6,987 nucleotides of DNA from an uncultured Treponema sp. (GTDB taxonomy: Bacteria > Spirochaetota > Spirochaetia > Treponematales > Treponemataceae): assembly GCA_937901865.1 (NCBI GenBank), contig CALDID010000191.1, positions 1 through 6,987 on the forward strand. Reading direction: 5' to 3'. The notes beneath the pieces were generated by a model, which was not told the origin of the DNA, ran no database searches, and saw only the letters and a program-made list of their open reading frames with translations. A program made the translations under genes and the position numbers. This document shows positions 1-4,923 of the stretch, in pieces (positions within the stretch are counted from its first letter, which is position 1; every line of letters begins with the position of its first letter).

Positions 1-1
1 A

Positions 2-205
2 TATTCCTCTGAATGGAAACCCGGGGATGAGCCTTATTATCCCGTGAACGATGAGAAGAACGGCGCTTTGTATGAACAGTACCGGGCGCTGGCGGAAAAA
101 GAGGAAAACGTGATCTTCGGCGGAAGACTGGGCGAATACAAATACTATGATATGGATGCCGTCATTGATGCAGCGCTGGAAATGTGCAAAAAAGAGCTGA
201 AATAA
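2..205 (+). CDS. glf: UDP-galactopyranose mutase, C-terminal fragment
   Basis: The 5' end lies outside the window. What remains is the last 67 codons and a TAA stop. UDP-galactopyranose mutase is a cytoplasmic FAD enzyme that interconverts UDP-galactopyranose and UDP-galactofuranose, supplying galactofuranose for surface polysaccharides. The tail contains EPYYPVND, then ALYEQYRALAEKEENVIFGG, then RLGEYKYYDMDAVIDAAL. This is the well conserved Glf C-terminus: the PYYPV segment, the ENVIFGGRLGEYKYYDMD block around the flavin and substrate site, and the final helix. Ile and Leu codons favour ATC and CTG, unlike the genes to the right of base ~380. The next gene downstream, on the same strand, is a symporter start 81 bases away with its own promoter, so the two need not be functionally linked. 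Confidence in the family is high; the organism is not identified. Confidence 0.9.
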   Translation, partial: YSSEWKPGDEPYYPVNDEKNGALYEQYRALAEKEENVIFGGRLGEYKYYDMDAVIDAALEMCKKELK

Positions 206-207
206 AA

Positions 208-236
208 TTGCTTATGCCGCTTCAGTATGCTAAAAT
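208..236 (+). promoter_or_regulatory. Sigma-70-type promoter for the symporter
   Basis: A -35 box TTGCTT (208-213) is separated by exactly 17 bases from a -10 box TAAAAT (231-236), which matches the TATAAT consensus at 5 of 6 positions. It lies immediately after the glf stop codon and would start transcription near 243, about 44 bases before the symporter ATG. This is read by eye only. Confidence 0.5.
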
Positions 237-274
237 AAACATTTGATTCGACGTTTTGTTATCTGAAGAAAGAA

Positions 275-279
275 AGAGG
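275..279 (+). promoter_or_regulatory. Ribosome binding site of the symporter fragment
   Basis: AGAGG ends 7 bases before the ATG at 287, and fixes that ATG as the start. It shows that this was a genuine, correctly initiated gene before it was interrupted. Confidence 0.6.
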
Positions 280-286
280 TATTTCC

Positions 287-382
287 ATGACAAACGCTCA
301 GATCGGCATCCTGATCGTAATGATCGTCTATATGCTGGCCATTATTATGGTTGGTTTTGCCTTTTCAAAGAAAAAAGAGAGC
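287..382 (+). pseudogene. putP: Sodium/solute symporter (PutP-like), N-terminal fragment cut at the join
   Basis: The first ~32 residues read as the start of a sodium:solute symporter of the PutP (Na+/proline) type. A short polar N-terminus is followed by one hydrophobic helix (about residues 5-26, IGILIVMIVYMLAIIMVGFA) and then the basic stretch SKKKES. In intact members this is followed by a DFFLGGR-type segment and 11-12 more helices, about 480-500 residues in total. Here that segment is missing. After residue 32 the frame runs on to a stop at 541, but only through antisense sequence of the glycosyltransferase gene, giving Cys- and Ser-rich nonsense. The family identity rests on a short segment, so proline specificity is a guess. 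The loss is caused by the sequence join at about 376-392, not by a point mutation. It could be an assembly artefact rather than a pseudogene in the living cell. Confidence 0.65.
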
Positions 383-702
383 CGAGAGCTGTCGTGCTGT
401 CCGTCTGCGTCGAGCTGCAGCACATGCGTAAAGCCTAATTCTTTCGCCTTTAATAATCCTATGCGGAACGCCTCGCCTTTGCCCTTGTTTTCTGCAAGTG
501 CCAAAAGAACAACCAAATCTTTATGCTTATTTGCGATTTGACAAAGACATTCTTTTGTGTCGCTCTTGTTTCCGTCGTCAACAAGAATTATCTTTGCGTC
601 GTTTTCCCTGCAATACTCAGCAATAGAGTCAACAACACCAATACAAGCCTTGCCGTGATTGTACACAGGAATAAGAATTGCTTTTTTTATCGCCTCACTC
701 AT
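328..702 (-). CDS. Family 2 glycosyltransferase, truncated at the join
   Basis: The N-terminal half of a GT-A fold family 2 glycosyltransferase of the type found in aryl polyene clusters. Residues 8-15 AILIPVYN are the nucleotide-sugar binding start. VDDGNKSD (41-48) is the first acidic motif, ENKGKGEA (71-78) the central motif, and LQLDADGQHD (95-104) carries the DXD-like metal-binding residues. Family members are about 230-250 residues. Here recognisable sequence ends near residue 104-107 (base ~385); the last ~18 residues, to a stop at 328, are antisense of the symporter fragment. The acceptor-binding half is therefore missing and this product should be inactive. The ATG at 702 overlaps the acyltransferase stop by 8 bases and has GAGG upstream, so it is translated as part of the operon. 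The expected role is transfer of a sugar to the polyene lipid or its anchor, inferred from cluster context. Confidence 0.8.
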   Translation of the reverse strand: MSEAIKKAILIPVYNHGKACIGVVDSIAEYCRENDAKIILVDDGNKSDTKECLCQIANKHKDLVVLLALAENKGKGEAFRIGLLKAKELGFTHVLQLDADGQHDSSRLSFFFEKAKPTIIMASI

Positions 703-1477
703 ATATTGCGCCTCTATTGTTGTCGTCGGACAAAATCTTCTGCAGCTTTGCTGTCAATCGCTTTGCGGCAATCGGCGGAGTTAAATCTGCAAACTCGCTC
801 GGATACACAGCGTCTTTTACTACAAACTCATAGCGATATTTATCTTTTTCATTCACTTGGTAAAACTTATCGCCTTTGCCAAGCCCTCTCTTTTTGTTTC
901 CGCCGATATACACAGGGATAATCGGGCAGCCTGTCGAAAGAGCAATGCGAGCCGCGCCTTTTTTAAACTTGTTTTGCACTCCGTTGACGCTTCTTGTTCC
1001 TTCGGGAAAAAGCGTTAGAGTTCCGCCAGAAGCAAGATTTTCCTTGCAGCGAGCCATTATCTCTTCCCACTTCATCGAGTTCGGAATATACAACGTGCGA
1101 ATTAAAACGCTCATCACGTTCTTTGACGAAAGAGAGCTTTTCACGATGAAATCAGTACACGTCTGCAACGAAATCAACAAAGCCGAATCAAAAAACGACG
1201 GGTGATTTGACACAACGATTGCGCCTTTCAGCTTCTTTAGCTTTTCTCTATCGTTTATGCGCACACGAAGCAAGCCCAAAGCCGAGAGCATCGCCATAAA
1301 AAAGCGTAATGTAGCGGCAAGCATTCGGCGACACGTTTGCTGAAAAACCAATCGATTGTGAATAAACAACCGTACAATCGGAAAAACAACAAGCGACATC
1401 ACAAGAGTGCCGAGCGCAAAAAAGAGGAGGCAAAATAGCTTTATGAAAACTCTATAAAAGTACAGTAATTTTCGCAT
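695..1477 (-). CDS. 1-acyl-glycerol-3-phosphate/lysophospholipid-type acyltransferase
   Basis: A 260-residue PlsC-family (LPLAT) acyltransferase. An N-terminal hydrophobic stretch (about residues 10-38) anchors it to the inner membrane. The catalytic HX4D motif is NHPSFFD (His92 and Asp97), and the acyl-acceptor motif FPEGTRS lies at about 157-163, followed by the conserved GAARIALSTGCPIIPVYIGG segment. In aryl polyene clusters an enzyme of this type probably attaches the finished polyene or a fatty acyl chain to the lipid anchor; that role is inferred here from the neighbours. I chose the ATG at 1477 because AAGGG (1486-1490) sits 8 bases upstream. A TTG at 1501 would add 8 residues and overlap the dehydratase by 13 bases, and is less likely. 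The stop overlaps the glycosyltransferase start by 8 bases, suggesting translational coupling. Confidence 0.87.
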   Translation of the reverse strand: MRKLLYFYRVFIKLFCLLFFALGTLVMSLVVFPIVRLFIHNRLVFQQTCRRMLAATLRFFMAMLSALGLLRVRINDREKLKKLKGAIVVSNHPSFFDSALLISLQTCTDFIVKSSLSSKNVMSVLIRTLYIPNSMKWEEIMARCKENLASGGTLTLFPEGTRSVNGVQNKFKKGAARIALSTGCPIIPVYIGGNKKRGLGKGDKFYQVNEKDKYRYEFVVKDAVYPSEFADLTPPIAAKRLTAKLQKILSDDNNRGAIYE

Positions 1478-1488
1478 ACTAAAAACCC

Positions 1489-1833
1489 TTACTTTGTGCA
1501 AAAAGACCCTGACGAAATCTTTTTATGTGCGCTATCAGATATATCAAATGAGATTTTTTTGTCGCTGTTATATGCAAGCGAAAAGAGAACTGTTGTGTTC
1601 GGAAGCAATGGAGAAGAAAATTTCATTCGCGGAATTGAGCTTACAAACGCCGACACACCGAAATATTTTCTTGCATACTTTTCAACAAGAGTGAATTCCG
1701 CCACAGCAGGAAGCAGCTTAAAGCTTGGAAAATGTCCATCGAAATAATCGCAGTCGTCTTGTATAAACACCTCTAAAACAACTCTCTTTTCGCTCCTTTC
1801 TATGACCTTTTCATCTCTAATGCCCTTAATCAT
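1489..1833 (-). CDS. Hotdog-fold 3-hydroxyacyl-ACP dehydratase (ApeI-like)
   Basis: A 114-residue single hotdog-domain protein of the FabA/FabZ type. The core motif YFDGHFPSFKLLPAVAEF (residues 30-47) gives the catalytic His34 and, twelve residues on, Glu46 at the second catalytic position. The LLPAVAE stretch replaces the more usual LPGVVQ. The expected reaction is removal of water from a 3-hydroxyacyl-ACP to give a trans double bond, the step that makes a conjugated polyene; its natural partner would be one of the two ACPs in this operon. It is short compared with FabZ (about 140-150 residues), as is typical of the small dehydratases next to the ligase in aryl polyene clusters. ATGA overlaps the upstream ligase stop by 4 bases, with GGGGAAG just before it, so it is probably coupled to that gene. 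The actual substrate is inferred from context. Confidence 0.82.
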   Translation of the reverse strand: MIKGIRDEKVIERSEKRVVLEVFIQDDCDYFDGHFPSFKLLPAVAEFTLVEKYARKYFGVSAFVSSIPRMKFSSPLLPNTTVLFSLAYNSDKKISFDISDSAHKKISSGSFCTK

Positions 1834-3890
1834 TTTTCTTCCCCACTTTCTCCGCTTTCCCCACCGTCGCCTTCCGCACTCTTAGCAAACAAGGCGATAA
1901 TTTCTTCTTTATGCTTTTTGCCCTGCGTGTCTACAGGAAGCGTATCCACATATCGCCACTTTTTCGGAATAACCACGTTTTCAAAATAGTTCATCAAAAA
2001 GGCGTGAAAATATTGATTTATCGCAAACTTCTTTTCTCCATTAAACTGCGCTTTTCCCTTATCGTTAAGAACAAGAGCCGCCGCAAGATATTGCCGTCTG
2101 TCTTCCATCGCAACGACTTTCACATCAGAAACAAGCCCCGTTTCTAAAAGACGGTTTTCCACCTCCGTCATAGAAATGCGTTTCTCTTCGATTTTCACGA
2201 TAGAATCAGCCCTGCCCTTGAGCAAAAATCGTCCATCGTCTAAAATCTCAACTAAATCGGCCGTCGCAAAGCCGTTTTCGTCTTTGATATAAGGCGAGAT
2301 AATGCGTAAACAGCCGTCCTCTCCCTTCCATACCTTTGCATTATCAAACGGAGTCCACTCTAAGCCGTTCTTGCTCTGTCTGTACGCAATGCCGCTTGTT
2401 TCTGTGCTGCCGTACACTTCCACAGGCCAAAAGCCGAAAACTTCACTTGTCTTTTTCGCAACTTCTGGCAAAAGAACGCCGCCGCTCGTAAAAATCCACG
2501 GGTTTTGTAGCTTCAACGAATCGACAATATCCACCGTACGCTTTAAGAACGCAGGAACAGCGATAATCATATACATTTCGTCGTCAAGCTCTTCAAACTC
2601 TTCTGGGAACTCAATTCTCTTTCTACGGAACGGCACGCCTGCGGCAAACGGCAAGGAAATGCCAAACAAAAAGCCGTAAATGTGGTGCTGGCTTACCGTT
2701 GTAACGAGCTTTCGGCTAAAGAACTCCGCTCCCCACTGCTGCAAGATAAATGCGTTATCCTTTTGGAACTCGGTCATTCGCTGCTCTACCGCTTTCGGCT
2801 TGCCTGTACTGCCAGAAGTGAACATCACGATACGAGTTGTGTCGCTGTCAATTTTTGGCGTTGTGCGCACTTCGCTTTCTGCAGGCTCATAATCGCCCTC
2901 GATAATATCTTTTATCGAATAAGTATCGCACTCTCCCTCAAAACCATCGCAATCCGTCAAAAAACACCTGTCGGCATTTACAGAGCTGCCTGTGGCAGTT
3001 TTTATCTCTGCCATAAATGCGCTTGTGATGTTTTGCGTCAAAAGCACTGCTTTTTTCATCTGCAAAAGAGAAACAAACGTAACAAGAAAATACCAATAAT
3101 CTTCGCAATGCAAAATCCATTCATTGCACACAGAATTCTTTTTGTCCCTCTCGGCTAAAAAGCGGCGCATCTTGGCACAACTCGCTAAAAAATCTTTCCA
3201 CGTCTTCACCTTGCCGCTTGTCCACTTTTCTTCAAAGCACACAACATCATCATCTTTTCGACTGTCTGCACAGAACTCTGTGATATAGCTTACCTTAGGC
3301 ATATTCTTATTCACCTTCCGTCTGATAATATATTCTATCGAAAATAAAAGCCCCATTAACACATACGACACGCCGCCATTATACACCGACCACACCGTAT
3401 CGCTGTTGCTCAATGCTGTGAGGGCTGAAATAAGCGCATTAAAAATAAAAAAGCCACACCAAACTATTGTAACCTTTCGGCAATAGTTTTCAACTAAACT
3501 TCTAGTAGGCGAAGTTAAAATCGATTTGTCTTGCAGCGTGGCAAAGCGAAACACTATAACAGGCTCAAAGAAAAGCGAAGAGCCAAACACAAATAAAAAG
3601 CTCAACGACACAACAACAGAATAGAGCTTTAGAAACACCGTTTTATTTGTGATAAAGCACAACACGCCCGCTAAAAAAAACAGCACGGAAGTTACAAGCG
3701 GTCTTTTATCGAACGCAACTTTTCCCGATTGCTGCGATGTTGCGCTGAGAAAAAAAACAGAGGCTAACACTATCACGCAAATAGATAAAAGCCTCACTGG
3801 CAGGTGAAAAATCACCAAAAATGAAAATACTAAAATAGGATACAAAGCGGCGAGAACATAAAATAACACCTGTAGAATCTTCTTCATCAT
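1830..3890 (-). CDS. Fusion of COG4648-type membrane protein (ApeG-like) with AMP-dependent acyl ligase (ApeH-like)
   Basis: This 686-residue protein joins two modules. Residues 1-200 form a membrane domain with about six hydrophobic segments (near 5-30, 32-50, 63-82, 88-108, 138-158, 165-188). Its signature CRKVTIVWCGFFIFNALISA, then WSVYNGGVSYVLMGLLFSIE, ends in a basic RRKVNK; it resembles the COG4648 membrane protein found in aryl polyene clusters. Residues ~205-670 form an ANL-family adenylating enzyme: P-loop VMFTSGSTGKPKAV (355-368), VYGSTETSG (492-500), GRADSIVKIEEKRIS (559-573) and the C-terminal LPVDTQGKK with the likely catalytic Lys at 658/659. It would activate an acid with ATP and load it on an ACP, here tethered to the inner membrane. 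The tail (671-686) is only Gly, Glu, Ser, Asp, Ala and Lys. No clear Shine-Dalgarno precedes ATG 3890. The aryl substrate is inferred. Confidence 0.88.
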   Translation of the reverse strand: MMKKILQVLFYVLAALYPILVFSFLVIFHLPVRLLSICVIVLASVFFLSATSQQSGKVAFDKRPLVTSVLFFLAGVLCFITNKTVFLKLYSVVVSLSFLFVFGSSLFFEPVIVFRFATLQDKSILTSPTRSLVENYCRKVTIVWCGFFIFNALISALTALSNSDTVWSVYNGGVSYVLMGLLFSIEYIIRRKVNKNMPKVSYITEFCADSRKDDDVVCFEEKWTSGKVKTWKDFLASCAKMRRFLAERDKKNSVCNEWILHCEDYWYFLVTFVSLLQMKKAVLLTQNITSAFMAEIKTATGSSVNADRCFLTDCDGFEGECDTYSIKDIIEGDYEPAESEVRTTPKIDSDTTRIVMFTSGSTGKPKAVEQRMTEFQKDNAFILQQWGAEFFSRKLVTTVSQHHIYGFLFGISLPFAAGVPFRRKRIEFPEEFEELDDEMYMIIAVPAFLKRTVDIVDSLKLQNPWIFTSGGVLLPEVAKKTSEVFGFWPVEVYGSTETSGIAYRQSKNGLEWTPFDNAKVWKGEDGCLRIISPYIKDENGFATADLVEILDDGRFLLKGRADSIVKIEEKRISMTEVENRLLETGLVSDVKVVAMEDRRQYLAAALVLNDKGKAQFNGEKKFAINQYFHAFLMNYFENVVIPKKWRYVDTLPVDTQGKKHKEEIIALFAKSAEGDGGESGESGEEK
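3291..3890 (-). other. N-terminal membrane module of the fusion protein (COG4648-like)
   Basis: This is the part of the fusion corresponding to codons 1-200. In characterised aryl polyene clusters the homologous membrane protein is normally a separate gene immediately upstream of the ligase gene. Here no stop or new start separates the two modules, and the basic linker RRKVNKNMPK leads straight into the ligase. The function of this membrane family is not established to my knowledge. Confidence 0.75.
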
Positions 3891-3911
3891 TTCGCTGAAA
3901 CTCGTCGCTTT

Positions 3912-3934
3912 TAAACGCTCTTTTTAAGCGTTTA
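3912..3934 (-). other. Intercistronic hairpin between ACP 2 and the fusion gene
   Basis: A perfect 8-base inverted repeat, TAAACGCT (3912-3919) and AGCGTTTA (3927-3934), has a 7-base loop. On the - strand transcript the stop codon of the second ACP lies in the loop. The hairpin is followed by AAAGCG rather than U residues, so it is not an intrinsic terminator. It may instead stabilise or separate the ACP messages from the downstream genes. Confidence 0.45.
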
Positions 3935-4178
3935 TCTCTTGTGCATACGGATAGATTTTATCCACAACGTCTTGAATTGTTTTCACGCTGTTAAAGATTT
4001 CGGGGTCGATTTTTCCGGGGATAAAGTCTCTCAATTTCACAATCAAGTCAATCGCATCGATTGAATCAAGGTCAAGGTCTGTATTCAAAAGCGCATTCGG
4101 AGTAATATCGCTTTCTGCAATCTCAAACTCTTTTGACAGGATTTCTTTTATCTTGTTAAAAATATCGTCTTTAGTCAT
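3924..4178 (-). CDS. Acyl carrier protein 2 (ApeF-like)
   Basis: An 84-residue acyl carrier protein. The phosphopantetheine attachment motif is DLDLDSIDAIDL with Ser39 as the modified residue. The acidic helix II that follows (SIDAIDLIVKLRDF) is typical of type II ACPs that dock with ketosynthases and dehydratases. Once converted to holo form it would carry the growing acyl chain in the cytoplasm. It starts 15 bases after the stop of the first ACP, with GGAG about 7 bases upstream of ATG 4178, and is clearly co-transcribed with it. Only ~30% or so of its residues appear shared with ACP 1, so the two probably have separate jobs, as in aryl polyene clusters, where one ACP carries the starter and chain and the role of the other is less clear. 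Which does what cannot be read from sequence. Confidence 0.9.
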   Translation of the reverse strand: MTKDDIFNKIKEILSKEFEIAESDITPNALLNTDLDLDSIDAIDLIVKLRDFIPGKIDPEIFNSVKTIQDVVDKIYPYAQEINA

Positions 4179-4193
4179 TCTTTTTCTCCGTTC

Positions 4194-4457
4194 TTACGCC
4201 TTTGCTCTTTCCTCAGTGATAAACTCTGCCAAAGCGTCAACGCTTGCAAAATGATTGCGGTTCTCGGTATTCTCTGAAGAAAATTTTATGCCGAACTTCT
4301 TTTTCAACGCAACGCCCAATTCAAGCGCATCGATAGAATCAAGCCCCAGCCCCTCGCCAAAAAGCGGCTCTGAGTCTACTATATCATCTCTTGTAACGTC
4401 TTCAAGCTGCAATGAAGAGATAATAACGTCTTTTATTTCGTTCTTCAACTCGTCCAT
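4194..4457 (-). CDS. Acyl carrier protein 1 (ApeE-like)
   Basis: An 87-residue acyl carrier protein and the first gene of the operon. The attachment motif is LFGEGLGLDSIDALELGVAL, with Ser41 as the phosphopantetheine site. The GLGLDSIDALELGVALKKKFGI block and the later NHFASVDALAEFI closely follow the first ACP of aryl polyene clusters. It carries acyl intermediates as thioesters in the cytoplasm and should be a substrate for the ligase and dehydratase encoded downstream. AGAGG (4463-4467) lies 5 bases upstream of ATG 4457, and a promoter is visible about 35-60 bases upstream. Upstream of it there is no gene until the PTS permease, so this marks the 5' end of the operon. No phosphopantetheinyl transferase gene is in the window. 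Confidence 0.92.
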   Translation of the reverse strand: MDELKNEIKDVIISSLQLEDVTRDDIVDSEPLFGEGLGLDSIDALELGVALKKKFGIKFSSENTENRNHFASVDALAEFITEERAKA

Positions 4458-4490
4458 ACAAACCTCTCATGATGTAATTATTTCTTATCC

Positions 4491-4519
4491 ATTGTATATA
4501 AGTCTAACAAAAAATGCAA
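4491..4519 (-). promoter_or_regulatory. Promoter of the ACP-ligase-dehydratase operon
   Basis: On the - strand a -35-like TTGCAT (4514-4519) is followed after exactly 17 bases by a -10 box TACAAT (4491-4496), 5 of 6 to consensus. Transcription would start near 4484, giving a leader of about 27 bases before ATG 4457. The -35 box is weak (3 of 6), so an activator is possible. No operator palindrome is evident. Confidence 0.5.
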
Positions 4520-4570
4520 CAGTGATTTTTTGCCGCAAAGAAGTTTTTTTTCTTGCTGTTATAAAATAGA

Positions 4571-4707
4571 CCTGTTCGATAATATAGTTTTGACAAGGGG
4601 CTTAAGCCCCTTGCTACAGCAATGAAAACTGTCATTATCGGGCTTCGACCCGATAATCTGAGGCATAGCCTCTTTTTCAAAATGCCTAGAACAGATAGAT
4701 TCCCGTG
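4571..4707 (+). repeat. Interspersed hairpin-rich repeat, copy A
   Basis: This copy starts with CCTGTTCGATAAT and matches copy B at 6901-6987 over its full visible length, apart from a 47-base module at 4584-4630 that B lacks. It contains a 9-base perfect stem (4634-4642 with 4649-4657) and a GAGGC-ATA-GCCTC hairpin (4660-4672) followed by TTTTT. A weaker CGTG-TCAAG-CACG hairpin (4704-4716) follows its end. Differences between copies lie in loops, in one loop-closing pair, or in linkers. No coding potential is visible; it looks like a non-autonomous interspersed element. The orientation is arbitrary. Confidence 0.75.
4584..4630. repeat. 47-base palindromic module nested in repeat copy A
   Basis: The module is present in copy A and absent from copy B, where a single T takes its place. 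Its centre is a perfect 20-base palindrome, CAAGGGGCTTAAGCCCCTTG (4594-4613). Short terminal inverted repeats AGTTTT (4586-4591) and AAAACT (4625-4630) bound it. Confidence 0.6.
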
Positions 4708-4718
4708 TCAAGCACGAG

Positions 4719-4800
4719 AATGACAGAAGGGAACGCATTGAAATGACAGAAGGGTACACACGGAGAATGACAGAAAGGGACGCATTGAAATAACAGAAAA
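4719..4800 (+). repeat. Tandem array of four AATGACAGAAGGG units
   Basis: Four imperfect copies of AATGACAGAAGGG start at 4719, 4742, 4766 and 4789, spaced 23, 24 and 23 bases. The spacers alternate between an ACGCATTGA type and a TACACACGGAG type, giving a 47-base higher-order unit. The last copy is degenerate (AATAACAGAAAA). The array directly follows repeat copy A and codes for nothing recognisable. Confidence 0.7.
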
Positions 4801-4827
4801 AAAGCATACTTTCTGTAACACCTCCTC

Positions 4828-4890
4828 CGTTTTATATATAAAACGTTGCTCGTTTTATATATAGAACGTCCTCCGTTTTATATTAGAACG
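4828..4890. repeat. Three palindromes in tandem at a 23-base period
   Basis: CGTTTTATATATAAAACG (4828-4845) is a perfect 18-base palindrome. It is followed by a one-mismatch copy (4851-4868) and a 17-base variant (4874-4890), starting exactly 23 bases apart and separated by short linkers of the TTGCT/TCCTC type. They lie 34-96 bases beyond the stop codon of the PTS gene, so in the PTS transcript they would form consecutive A/U-rich hairpins. They have no U-tail typical of an intrinsic terminator. Confidence 0.7.
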
Positions 4891-4923
4891 GGCAAAATAC
4901 CGTTTTTAAAAGCAAATTATAGC

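Noticed and set aside
1478..1501. Earlier TTG start for the acyltransferase
   Set aside because: ATG 1477 has AAGGG at a spacing of 8 bases; the TTG has no comparable site and would overlap the dehydratase more.
523..3158. Several + strand open frames of 60-158 codons opposite the acyltransferase and ligase genes
   Set aside because: They are antisense to genes with strong motifs, have no good ribosome binding sites, and have compositions typical of reverse-complement frames.
4660..4676. Intrinsic terminator GAGGC-ATA-GCCTC-TTTTT on the + strand
   Set aside because: The stem is only 5 bases, no + strand gene precedes it, and it is part of the repeated element in both copies, so a terminator role for a gene here is not supported.
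4559..4807. An 82-codon open frame on the - strand within the repeat region
   Set aside because: It runs wholly through repeat copy A and the tandem array, has no ribosome binding site, and its Ser/Cys-rich product shows no domain pattern. It is a by-product of the repeat.
4719..4890. CRISPR array
   Set aside because: Repeat units are 13-18 bases, spacers are only 5-11 bases and recur, and no cas gene is present.
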